The notes beneath the pieces were generated by a model, which made no database searches, was not told the DNA's origin, and worked only from the letters and a program-made list of their open reading frames with translations. Shown piece after piece: positions 20,899 through 31,777 of a stretch of 64,000 nucleotides of DNA. The translations under genes were made by a program, and so were the position numbers. The DNA lies in the NCBI GenBank assembly GCA_022059125.1, contig JAEUWY010000005.1, forward strand, positions 6,200,001 to 6,264,000, written 5' to 3'. The stretch is from Corynespora cassiicola. Taxonomy: Eukaryota; Ascomycota; Dothideomycetes; Pleosporales; Corynesporascaceae. Position 1 is the stretch's first letter. Every line of letters starts with the position of its first letter.

Positions 20899-21483
20899 TG
20901 AAGAGCAGCGATAGCAGCTTCAGCTCCCACATATGATAATTCACCAGGATGCAAAGCGAGCCATATATTGATATCACATGAAATCTACCAAACTTCAATT
21001 TCCAACCTTTAGTTCCACAGAAATAAGGAACCATGTAAATCTCTATTTCATGACCTCCCTCAGCATGCATATTGCTTCAGTCTTTGATAAGACCCGTTCC
21101 CGACAAGTTTGCCCCGCATAGTTCGTCGCGACTCATTCGCCCCCGCGATCATCAGGCACACTGACTCAGTCCTCAACAGCCCGGTGTTCTCTCCGCTCTA
21201 CACCCCGCCGCAGCACGCGAAAGAGGGGCACGCGCCAGACGCGGGGTGAGCCATGGCAAGCTTTCCGCGACTCGGAATTCATGTCCGCTCGGAACGGCAG
21301 GCAGAGCGGGTTGCGTAAAATGGGTGGGATGGCGTGGTTTGGAGCTCAGCTCACGTTTTCTTCTATACCCCCCTCAATCCTCTCGTCTTGTTTATCTCGA
21401 GACTGAGCCGCCGACAGTGACATTGTCGCCTTTGCTGTATTATCACGACTCTTTTTTCGTTATTGGCAGTAAAACTTTCTAGT
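20899..21483. promoter_or_regulatory. Intergenic, promoter of the DHDPS-family aldolase
   Basis: 585 bp with TCGGAA at 21272..21277 and 21289..21294, two copies in 23 bp about 200 bp before the ATG. No inverted-repeat element is present here. Confidence 0.45.
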
Positions 21484-22612
21484 ATGCCTGTCACAAAGTC
21501 CACAATTCCGTCCAAGACGGTCATGCTGCCCCCCGGTGTGTATACGCCGGTGATTTCTCTTTACAAGCCCACCAAGACGCAAGAGATTGATCTTGATGCC
21601 ATGTACAAGCACTGCCAGTACCTCGTCAAAGGCGGACAGCACGGTCTCGTCTACCAGGGCACCAATGGCGAAGCCGTTTTGCTCTCGCGAGAGGAGAAGA
21701 AGGAAGTCTTGCGTACTGTGAGGAAAGCAGTCACTGGTGAGCAGATCCCTGTTACTATGCGCATATCGTGATATAGATGTTGATGGCGAGAACAGACCTC
21801 GGTGTCCCCGACTATCCCATTGTGGCCGGCATTTCTGGCCAATCGACCAACGAATCCATCGAACTCGCAAAAGATGCAGCAGAATCAGGTGCCAGCTTTG
21901 GCCTCCTCCTCCCACCTAGCTACTGGTCCAAAGCCGTCAGCGAAGAGGCCCTCCTAGGCTTCTACCGAGACGTCGCCGACGAATCCCCCATCCCCGTCGT
22001 TGTCTACAACGTGCGTCCCCCCACTCCACATCTCCAAAGACCCACCCACTAATACCATGACAGTTCCCCGGTGTAACCTCTGGCATTGACCTCAACAGCG
22101 ACGACCTCTCCACCCTCGCCTCCCACCCCAACATCGTCGCCGTAAAGCTAACCTGCGCAAACGTCGGCAAAGCCATCCGCCTCACCTCCAAGTTCTCCCC
22201 GGACCAGTTCTCCGTCTACGGCGGCTCGTCCGACTTCCTCTTCCCGACGCTCGAGGGCGGCGGCGTGGGCTGCGTGACCGGCATGGGCAACGTGTTTCCC
22301 CGGGCCACGGCACGCGTGTATGACCTCTGGGTCGCGGGCCAAAAGGACGAGGCGAGGCGACTGCAGGATGTGGTTGCGAATGCCGAGTGGGCGTGCAAGA
22401 AGAGCCTTGCGCTAACCAAGTTTGGCGCGGGCCACTTTGTGGGGAAGAAGTTGGGGTTGACGGATGAGAGGACGTTTTGGCCTAGGAGGCCGTATTTGCC
22501 ACCCGGTCAGAAGATGAGGGATTGGACGGTGGAGGTCATGGGGGTGCTGGAGGAGGAGGAGAATGCCATTCCAGAGAAGGTATTTGGGAAGGGGGTCAAT
22601 GGGACCAAGTAG
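21484..22612 (+). CDS. Dihydrodipicolinate synthase-family aldolase (2-keto-3-deoxy acid aldolase type)
   Basis: Class I Schiff-base aldolase/lyase, 338 aa. Exons 21484..21736, 21796..22010 and 22064..22612; splices rebuild AVTDLGVPDYPIVAG and VVVYNFPGVTSG. Family marks are GTNGEAVLLSREE (substrate loop), the Tyr in VVVYNFPG and the Schiff-base lysine in VAVKLTCANVG. Fungal homologues include L-2-keto-3-deoxygalactonate and L-2-keto-3-deoxyrhamnonate aldolases, as well as uncharacterised HOGA-like enzymes. True lysine biosynthesis is unlikely because fungi use the aminoadipate route. The position directly after the acid-sugar kinase suggests cleavage of a sugar-acid intermediate to pyruvate plus an aldehyde that the nearby reductases could use; this is inference. 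Confidence 0.9.
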
Positions 22613-23797
22613 GGACTTTTAGTGGTTGCATTGTATGGCGTTTGGGTCTTAGAAAATGCATCTTCAGCTAAATATTTCTTTCAAGATATTGTTCATGATG
22701 TGATGTATTTTATTCAAGACTGGTAGAAATGGCTTGCACAAGAATTGAAGTGTTGGTGTTTTTTAATTCTTCAATCAGGCAATGCCCGATCAAGCTGTCA
22801 GAAGGATCGGATCGAGTATCGAGCCGAACTAGAGCCAAGTCTGATTCAATGTGCATGGAATAATTCTTATCCACGTCTCTTCCGGGCCTCCACAACTAAA
22901 CCCAAGCTCTGCCACTATCAGAGGTTCGAAGAAGCTCACTGTAGGCCAGGCCAAGTCGCTCCAGTGCCTTGGCTCGTGCGCCCCCAACGCTCTCAATCTC
23001 GGCTGACGGCAACTTTCAAAAACCACCTCGTTCACTTTCCTCTGAACATCCGTCTGTTTCCAGTCGTGCCCGGCTTATCATTCTACGCTTTTCCCTTTCG
23101 CCTTCACGATCAACTCGCCTCTGCGTATGGAAGCAGAAGGCGTAGCATCGTAGCCTTACATCGCGTGCCTCGTATCGGCCGGGGTCTGGGCCGAGGCGTC
23201 GCTGTCGGGTTCAGATAAGGGATCCTACCCTCATTCTCAGTCGACCGCAAAGATGGCTATTCGCACTGAACTTCGGGCTGATATCCTGCGATGTGTTTCG
23301 AGGCGCTTTATCTCCCGGAAGGACTGCCCAAAGTATTTCGGCTGGAAGATGCAGGACGGATGCTGTGCAATTCTTTCAGGTGCCCATTTCCTGGGTAATC
23401 CAAATGGTGGACATTACGCGACTCGCGTATCAATATGATCTGCGGGTGATACGGCTATTATCGCCATGGATATTACCCTGGCCGTGACTCTGGCACTGGA
23501 ATCACGCTCCTCGATTCGAATATACGCATTGGATTCCAATCTTTAGCATTCACTCGCCCAGAGAGCCTTTAAACTTTAAATTCAAAAGCTGTCCCGGTAC
23601 AGACATGATGGCTATTTCCAACGACCCAGAGAAACGCGGGATAGCCTCAAGCACAACCGGGATACATTGCCACAATCTGTATACTTAGCCGCCCAAAGTA
23701 TCCGAACGATCAGCACCGTGCAACTCCCATGCGCACCACGACTGAACTGGAACACTTGCCGGTCACCGCATCCCCGCACCAGCCTTCTGGCACGAGG
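22613..23797. other. Intergenic, long gap before the sugar permease
   Basis: About 1.2 kb without recognisable genes. A 157-codon frame at 22745..23218 has no family-like content and no start or splice context. Confidence 0.45.
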
Positions 23798-23934
23798 TAC
23801 AGCCCTCCCCCGGCTCGGAGGTCTAGCGCTTCTTTATAACAGCTACTTAATGCTCTGTCGGGCCCACAACTACTTTTCCTAATCTAAAAAGACTGTGTCG
23901 CGCGCTAGATATCCGAGCTGGGGGGAGGACTGCA
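23798..23934 (+). mobile_element. MITE-like inverted-repeat element, copy 3 (best preserved)
   Basis: 137 bp. The left end is TA then CAGCCCTCCCCCGGCTCGG and AGGTCTAGCGC. The right end in reverse complement is CAGTCCTCCCCCCAGCTCGG then ATATCTAGCGC. The two arms pair over about 31 bp. TA precedes the left end and CA follows the right, consistent with a decayed TA duplication as in Tc1/mariner-like elements. The interior matches copy 2 and has no coding. It ends 142 bp before the permease ATG at 24077. Confidence 0.68.
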
Positions 23935-24076
23935 ACCCGATAAGCCAGCGACAGCAAGAATTTGCCCGCGCCGAAAGCTTGCATAAGACGGGCACACGAC
24001 CCTGCAGAAGGTGTTTCCATCTAGCACCACGGCTCCCGCGCGCCTGCAAAATACACATTAGCTTCGACTCGCGATC

Positions 24077-25753
24077 ATGGCGGCCGTTACCAAGGATCCC
24101 GAAGCTGCGCCGGCCTCTGTCCGCAAGCTACCAATCGAGCAAGAGGAGGCAGAAGAGGTCCGCGAGGCCATCGAGGTAGAGCACCAGCTCACCTTTTGGG
24201 ATGCGGTGCGACACTATCCCAAGGCGATTGGATGGTCCATGTACTTTAGTCTGGGCGTGATTATGCTCTGTAAGTTCTTTATGAGACAGACGTCCAACCC
24301 GAAGTTCTTTCCAGTGCGGCGCTGAAACCTAGGTCCCAGCTTTCGACCCCCAGCTCCTGGGCAACTTGTACGCCATGCCGGCTTTCCAGAAGGATTTCGG
24401 GTACTACTTTGAGGATGGGTACATTATCTCTGCAGCGTGGCAGACGGCGCTGGGCATGGGCAATCCCATAGGCCAGGTAGTCGGCGCCCTCGCCGCAGGC
24501 TACCCGATGGAATGGTACGGCCGCAAGCGCACCTTCAACGTATGCGTCGCCATGGTAGCTGGCCTCGTCTTCATCCAGTTCTTCGCCCGCTCGCTCAAGG
24601 TCCTTCTTGCTGGCGAGCTGCTCGCGGGTCTGGTATTGGGCGCCTTTGTCGTCATTGCGCCAGCGTACGCTTCCGAAGTCACGCCCCTGCCCATGCGTAG
24701 TGTGGCTACGTCGTATGTCAACCTGTGCTTTGTCACGGGACAGTTGCTGGGCAATGGTGTTACGGCTGCGACCAAGGACATTGAGAGCCACTGGGCGTAT
24801 TCGATCCCCTTTGCGCTACAGTGGTTCTGGGTCCTGATCATCATCCCGGGCATGTGGTTTGCGCCGGAGAGCCCATGGTGGCTAGCGCGTCAGGGCCGCC
24901 TTGAAGACGCCGAAGACTCGCTGCGCCGTCTGTCTAGCAAGCACATCAATGTCCGCGCTGTCCTCGCGCACATTATTGAGACGGATCGCCTCGAAACGCA
25001 GATGGAGGCTGGCTCCAGCTACATGGACGTCTTCCGCAAGGTCAATTGGCGCCGCACGGAGGTCGCTATTGGCGTTTATACCACGCAGGTGCTGTGCGGC
25101 ATCTATTTGATTGGTTACGGGACGTACTTTTTCAGCCTAGCGGGGCTGAATACGGGGCAGGCTTACAACATGGGCATTGGGTTCATGGCTGTCGGGTGGA
25201 TCAGCGTCATCTTCTCGTGGTTTCTGATGCAAAAGTTTGGCAGGCGACCGCTATACATTATTGGGCTGGCGATTCTGACCATCATCATGTTCCTAGTGGG
25301 AATCTTGGATGTGGTACCTACCAAGGGCGCCGTTTGGGCGCAGTCTTCTCTGTGAGTAACCTCTGGTGTACACTGATTCCTAATAGCTCTCTGCTGACCT
25401 GCCACAGGTTGCTCGTATGGAACTTCACCTTCGACTGGAGCGTCGGGCCTGTCGCCTACGCCATCTTTTGCGAGGTCAGCGCCACGCGCGTGCGCTCCAA
25501 GACCATTGCCGTAGCCACGGCCATCCAGGCCATTGTCGGCATCGTCATGACGGTGGCGATCCCCTACTTGATCAATCCTGACGAGGCGAATTTGAGGGGC
25601 AAGCTTGGCTTCTTCTTTGGGGGTTTGAGCTTGCCGTGCCTGGTTTGGTGCTATTTTAGGGTGCCTGAAATGAAAGATCGGACGTACGAAGAGTTGGATC
25701 TCATGTTTGAGAGGAACGTGCCTACGAGGGAGTTTAAAGATTATGTGATTTAG
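24077..25753 (+). CDS. MFS sugar transporter, alpha-glucoside permease-like
   Basis: Proton symporter of the sugar porter family, 516 aa. Exons 24077..24269, 24340..25351 and 25408..25753; splices give IMLSFDPQLLGNLYAM and AQSSLLLVWNFTFDWSVGPV. Motifs are EWYGRKRTF after TM2, APESPWWLARQGRLEDAE after TM6, KFGRRPLYIIG after TM8, and a terminal PEMKDRTYEELDLMFE. The cytoplasmic N-terminus is acidic with a VEHQLTFWDAVRHYPKA segment typical of maltose/alpha-glucoside permeases. It closes the acid-sugar cluster, so import of the pathway's starting sugar or oligosaccharide is a reasonable guess. An inverted-repeat element lies in the upstream promoter. Confidence 0.9.
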
Positions 25754-26352
25754 TAGGATATTGACGCTGGGAAGAAAAACCATTAGCCAAAATTGCACAA
25801 TATTTACTTTCAGTCTAATAAACCACTGAAAATTATAAATCAAGTATAGTATGGGTAAAACAAGCACGGAATGCGAAGTGGTATATGAAGACCATATGGA
25901 GCTTGAAACCGATAACCAAGGCGGTTATAACAGCACGAATCTATAATAGTCCAGCAAAGCGCAACATTAAATGCACATGGGAAGGGGGTATATGAAGACT
26001 ACATATAACTCTACATCACAAATCTTGAAGAAGTATGATGCTATAAGTTCACCATTGAGCATCCAGACACAACCGTTAAATGACGCCAAAAGGGTACATG
26101 ATGACTACACACCACACCATCAAATTGTAGTTATCACTTCAGTGGCTCTGGAGAGAGCATTCGCTTCACAAAAGATACACAACAGGCCTGACACTACACC
26201 ATCTTCACCAATCTACGAGACGAAAGCATCACTCAAGCACATCAAGATGATGGAAAATCAAACCCAAACTTCAGTTCACTAAGCCGCCAGCATCGCCAGC
26301 GCAAAAACCCCCCCTCATCTCCCTCCCCTCCCCCCAACTAATCCCCCCACCC
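25754..26352. other. Convergent intergenic region
   Basis: 599 bp between the 3' ends of the permease and the next minus-strand gene. A pyrimidine-rich stretch at 26305..26400 runs into the 3' end of that gene. The 103-codon frame at 25971 has no support. Confidence 0.45.
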
Positions 26353-28153
26353 CTATAGGACCAACTCCCCCACCCACTCCCACCCCTCGCACCCCCCAAC
26401 AACCCCCCTCTTCACCTTCTTAGCGACCTCATCCACCAAGACCACATCCCCAGGCCCAAGCACCACATCCTTGCGCCCAAACACGCCCACGACCACCTCC
26501 TCGCGCAAATCGCGCCACGTGCCCTCGAACAGGCCGAGGCCGGCGAGGTTGACGCTGCCGCGCTTGGCCGCCTCGGCGCGCGCCTTGTCGAGGAGGGCGG
26601 CGAGGTACTTGGAAGCTGCGGTGCGGTAGGCGGCCTCGAGGTCGCCGAGGGTGGATGTGGGGACGGGGGCGGCGCCGACGCGGGTCGTGGAGCTCGCAAA
26701 GGAGGTCGAGGACTCGAAGTGGCGCAAGGGGAGGGGTGGAAGGGCGACGGCGGCGGCGGCGGCAGCACGGCGGGCGGCGCGGCGGGCGGCGGGGGTGGGT
26801 GCGTCGCCGGGGGTGGTGGCGGTGGTGATGAGTGAGGAGCCGCGGGTAGGTGTCTTGGGCGGGATGGAGTACGCGGTGGAGACTCCGGTGGGGACGGTAG
26901 GGAAGTCAAAGTCGAGAATATGTAGAGGGTTCTCGGCTTCTTGATGGATGCCGTTGCCGACGCGGGGAAGGAAAGTCTCAGTGTCGTCGTCGTACAGGAT
27001 GGATGTGCCGACGGAGTCTGCCTCGGTGGCGGCCGCGTCGTCCTGGGTGCCGTCGTAGACGTAGTCGTTTGAAGCATTGGGATCGTGGCGCTCGACGTGG
27101 TCCTTGAGAGTGCGTAGAATGTCGCCGGTTGCGAGGAGGGCTTCGATCTTCTTGGGGTCGTCCTTGTATACATATGGCTTGGCAGATGGACCCTGAGCAC
27201 CAGCAGTGGTGTCGGCAAAGGCATACTGATTGTTTGGAGCTCCACCATTGTTGATAACACTACCATTTCCACCTATATTGGCTGAGAGGGCAGACGAGGC
27301 AGATCGGGTTGAGAACACATTGCCGAAACCTTGATCCAAGGTAGAAGAGACGGGAGTCGAGACCGATCGAAGAGCCACAGAATGGGTCGAGGATCCGGTG
27401 CTTCGGGCCCGCAAGTTGAGTGGAGCAGGGCGATCGGGCGTGGCAGGAGGATACTCATCGTCGGGTCCCAAGAAGGAGCAAGAGTGGGCAGGCGAAGGAG
27501 TGTTGGCATCGTCATCGGCAGCCATGGCCTCTTCCTTGGGGACTGCCTTTGGAGCCGCCTCTTTGATCGAGCCTGTAGTCGCCTTGGGTGGAAAGCCAAT
27601 CAAGAAGGACTCGTCGTTCCTCTTGGGCTGCGGCGGGGCTCTAGAGAATCGCTTATTAGTCATGTCCTCTGCGATGTCGACGAGTATGGACTGCCGAGCG
27701 ACGGAGGCTCGTTTGACAGTGCGGATGGAAGGGTGTCTGGCAAGGCCAACGCACTTGGGGCGATGATCAAAGGCATCATCTAGAAGCTTTCTCATACACA
27801 AGTTCAAAATCCGTTCGGTGGGGTAACCCTGGAACTTGGTCAGTAAAGGTGCGGTCAAAGCGTTTGCTCCATGGGCCAAGTGCTGACCTGGTCGAGTCCG
27901 AGCTCACGAATGTGAACCCTAGCTTTTTCATAGTTTTCTTGCTTCTCGCAGATCCAGATAGTGAAGAGATCCAAGATTACATCGGCAATGGTGCCATCTC
28001 TAATCTCCTGGGCAATGGTTTGGATCTACCATTGCCTGTCAGTGGAGCTTGACCAATCAACGGGTTTGAGCTTACCTTTTCGGGCGTATAGTAGCCATCG
28101 GATTGGGGCGAGGTGAGCTTGGGCAGCCCGTTGCCACTGGGAGCGTCTTGCAT
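26353..28153 (-). CDS. Uncharacterised fungal protein with disordered Ala/Pro-rich centre
   Basis: Three exons (28076..28153, 27888..28025, 26353..27834) give 565 aa; ATG at 28153. Introns begin GTAAGC and GTCAGC; the second is required because the unspliced frame stops. The N-terminal ~120 aa is the conserved-looking part: a helical segment TIAQEIRDGTIADVILDLFT, EKARVHIRELGLDQFQGYPT, then RILNLCMRKLLDDAF. Residues ~150-400 are low complexity with Pro, Ser, Asp and a poly-Ala/Arg tract (RRAARRAAAAAAVALPP). The C-terminus is again ordered (RDLREEVVVGVFGRKDVVLG). No signal peptide or membrane segment is visible. I do not recognise the family. Confidence 0.75.
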
Positions 28154-28642
28154 CTTGAAGGCAGTTCGCTTCGCAGCTTTTATGAGGCGTCGAGAAGTGA
28201 TGAGTAAGGGTGGTGGAGAAGGGCGAAGAAGGGGATAGGGCGGCGCTGGGGCAGATTTATGGTCTGGACGGCACTAGCAGAGTGAAGGTAAAGGTGGCGT
28301 AGTGCTTTACCTTAATATTGCGCGCTATGGTGGTGAAGTGAAAGCTCGCCTGTGCCAGACGTGGTGATGTGAAAGCTCTAACCATCACAATTTGAATTTG
28401 CAAGGGCCATGTTTGTTGACTGGTATAAGACCAAAGTATCAATATACTTATAGGAGATGGCACGTTTGAAAAGTGTACTAGATATTCAATTTAATCAAGT
28501 TACAAGACACTTTGAAAGGACAAGGGGCATAGAGGGCATGATTACGAGAGGAACAGAAGAAAAAACTTCGACAGCATGTCGATACAAGACTCCCTCATAT
28601 GCGGACCAAGTCCAGGATCCATGGATACCGTGCAATTACTAC
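28154..28642. other. Intergenic, promoter of the disordered-protein gene
   Basis: 489 bp between two minus-strand genes; nothing recognisable. Confidence 0.45.
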
Positions 28643-29455
28643 CTAGTCGTGGTGGTCATCGTCGTGATCGCTATCGTAATCATCGTGGCCACCGTAGTGA
28701 TCATCGTAGTGTCCATGCGAACCCTTCTTCTTCTTCTTCCATGGGTTAGCATTGATGGCGGCGAGTTCCTCATTGATACAGTAGTCTTTTTCGACGCCCT
28801 GCTGTTCAAAATTCAAGTTGTTGACGAAGATTTGGTACTGTCCAGTACCGCCAAGAGGGCATAGCAGCCACTCGCCATAAAAGGCAATGCCCTTGGTGCT
28901 AGGCCAGGTCAGGAACGAAGGGCTGGGGTCGACAAGCCCAAGTGGATTGTTTCCAGTATGGTAGAAGCTTGTTGAAATAGCACTTGGAGGTATCCATCCA
29001 ACCTTGGTGTACTTTAGGGCTCCAGTAACGGAGTCAATGTAGAGTTGAAGAGGATCTTTGCTGACCTAGAAGAGGGATAATGTCAGTTTAGAGCTGTTGC
29101 GGAGCCACGTGAGACCTACCGTGTACAGCTGAGTGTCGTCGTCGACAAAAAAGGTGGGAAGCTTGTAGTCCCACCACTTGTTGTATGGGGTGGCGATTGC
29201 AATGCCCTTTTCCAGTCTCACAGCGTAACCTTGAAGCTTGCAGTCTTCTGGCAACGTCTTGGTGTTGCCTGGGGAGCCGCCACATTGGTCGTTGATTTTG
29301 ATGTTGAAAAAGTGCGGCGTCTTCGTCTTGGGTCTCCAATGAGATCCATATTTTTTGTCATCGTCATCGTCTTCATCCTTTGGAGGGTCACGGCGCTCGA
29401 TGCTGGCAGCCGTGACTACACCAAGTAGCAGAAAAGCCCAACTGTTGAGCCTCAT
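28643..29455 (-). CDS. Secreted protein with His/Asp-rich C-terminal tail
   Basis: Two exons, 29120..29455 and 28643..29065, give 252 aa. The intron (GTAGGT...TTCTAG, 54 nt) joins DDDTQLYT to VSKDPLQLY. A signal peptide is clear (MRLNSWAFLLLGVVTAASI) followed by a likely dibasic processing site (ERR) and an acidic stretch DEDDDDDKK. The mature part has four cysteines (INDQCGG, EDCKLQG, LLCPLGG, KDYCINEE) and a beta-rich look. The C-terminus after a KKKKK run is an alternating His/Asp/Tyr/Gly tail that could bind metal ions. I do not recognise the family. A cell-wall or effector-like secreted role is possible but not shown. Confidence 0.78.
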
Positions 29456-31777
29456 GTTGAAAGGAGCAAGACGAGGGCTGGCAAGGAATGCGGGTCAAGG
29501 AAAGACTGTGAGAAGCTGCTACATGTCTGTTTGGAATCGAATCGAATTTATCATGGACTGAGACGTGCGTGATTTTGTTTACTCGCCTGCGAGAGAGGCT
29601 TGGAATGGACAGTTGCACATGATGACTGACATTGGCAAGAAGCGAACAGATGCTTGTGCTACATGATTTATTGGGAGACGAGGAATGTATCGTGCAAAGG
29701 ATGAAGCGGTAGGCAGATGGATTTGGGCAATCGGGCGGCCGTGAAGCCATGACTCGGCACTGTGCTCAGAGAGATGGTGAGGCAGCGGGATGCCAGTTCT
29801 ATGAGGGGACGGACGGGTGTGGCGTGGATTCAGACTAGACGCAAAGTCTGCCCAAATCGGACCGGCCCGTCTGCTAAGCAAGGCCTGGTGTTGGCGGGTG
29901 CGGTGGCTGTCACGGAATGCATGCTGTTGGGAGGTGATCCATATCCATTCCACAGGCGGTGCCGGAGGAATGCCCCCACAATGGCACTTGACAGTCGCAT
30001 CGCGGATGTCCCGGAATTGGAGAGCACGTCGTTTCCCAGGCGATAAGGACTGCGGGCTCGGGTCGCAGATGGCGGAGCAAGGTCGCGAAAGAGCCATGGT
30101 GGTGAGGCAGAGACGTCGCGGATGGGCCTCGGGACATGTCTTGGCGCTATGCCGGATGCGGCAGCGCTAGCGGCCTAGGGGCGCTTCCAACTCTCTTTAT
30201 CCTCGACCACGACGGTCGCCCCTCTCTGCCGCTGCTGTGCCGCAATACAGCAAATACACTCCCCAAGGATGCCAGCGCCTGGCAAAAACGCCTCCCGCTT
30301 CCGCGCACACTGGTCCCCACAGGCTGAATGACGGCGAGCCGATCGTTGCCCCTCTGGACTCTGCTACTGCGCCCGCGGCTGCGAGACGTGCCAGACGTGC
30401 CAGACACGCCAGACATGCCGCCAGCCTTGTGAGGAGCCGACGGTCATCGGGAGGCCGTCGAGATTGCACAGCGCGGCGCGGGGAGACGTAAAGTGATCAT
30501 CTGACGTGCAGCAGCTGTGCAGATTGATCTGCCTTCTTGTCCATGCCGTCCATCTTGCCCATGGCCGTGGTCAGCTCATATGAAGGTGCAGGAGGGTCTC
30601 GTTGACTGATGGGCGGCCAGCGCTTAACTGCAGTTACACGGCATGCCCATGGATGCGTGCATGGCATGCTAACAGCAGCGCGCAAAAACAACATGTGTTC
30701 CCCACAGACACCGGCCGCCGTGCTGCTAGCAGCGAACACGTCATTTGCGACCGAGCCTAGTCCTCGCTCTTCTACGCCGTCTGCCTGGCCATTCAGCTCC
30801 TGAGGGCTGAGCCAGGAACCACTGGACCCGGCGTGCGGCTGCTCCTGGCTGAGGCCTGCCGTCAACCGCCTGCCGCAGAACTGGTGGAGCAGCAGCCCGT
30901 GGCGGAGCTCGTTCTGCACGCTGTACCGTCGCACTCCGCCTCCCCATGGACATTACCCGGTCTTGTTTCTGGTGCCTATTGCTCCCTCCAGCCATTCACC
31001 GGCCGCGAGTTGGTCGCGTCGTCAAGCGGCGCCTGATTGGATACCCTGCGTCAAGCGCTGCAGCCAATGGGACCCCGGCCCCTCGACCCTACACATGGCC
31101 GCGATGCCGCTGCAAAGGCCCGCTGGGGCCCGCCTCCAGCTGATCAGAAACTGGCCCAGGTAGAATCTGGCGGATGGTCCACCTTTAGTATCGCCAGCGC
31201 CCTCTGCCCGACACCGCGGCGGCGACAGGCTGTGCTTCGTGTCCAATCGAGTCGGCCACATCTAAGCGCCCGCGCGAATCCCAACCCCTGCCCCGCGTCA
31301 ACACCCACCAGTCCACGGTTCATTGGGAAGGTCCTGGCCGCTGTGCCACCCTTACGTATCGTACCATTTCTGCCCTCGCGGCGGTCCAAACGGCCTGCTC
31401 GGGGCCGATCTTACCTTTTGACTCGACCTCCGCGTACAAATCGCCACCCACAACACCAAACCCCTGCCCGTACCGGTACTCTGGGAATGCTTCTCATCAT
31501 GGCTTACGGCTGTTGTGCCTTTTCATATAACAGCCGCCATCTGCAGGCATCAAGCCCATGGCCTGGTAGCACAACCGTTTGCCTTGTTTCCTTGGACGCG
31601 TGTTTGGGGGCCGCACCCTTTGGCTTATCCAGTCTGCTTACCGTTTGATTTCTTGTTGCTTTTCTGCCTCCGAGATACCCTTTTTGACGCCCGCTCCCGC
31701 GCTTGTCTCTTTTGCTGCTTCCTCAGTCTGGCGTCTATTTCCACCTCCCCCCTGGAGGACCAACAGCTCGAGACAAC
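29456..31777. other. Long divergent intergenic region
   Basis: 2.3 kb between divergently transcribed genes. Many overlapping open frames on both strands reflect GC richness and resemble no family. A tandem of GCCAGACRYGCCAGAC-like units lies at 30384..30420. The stretch before 31778 is pyrimidine rich, as expected of a leader. Confidence 0.45.

Noticed and set aside
22745..23218. 157-codon frame between the aldolase and permease
   Set aside because: No recognisable motif, no plausible start context and low-quality composition; probably non-coding.
26412..27272. 286-codon minus-strand frame, Pro/Ser/Arg rich
   Set aside because: Out-of-frame shadow of the 26353..28153 gene, produced by its GC-rich low-complexity codons.
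31037..31648. 203-codon plus-strand frame upstream of the SP-rich gene
   Set aside because: Overlaps other frames on both strands in a GC-rich leader; no conserved-looking segment.
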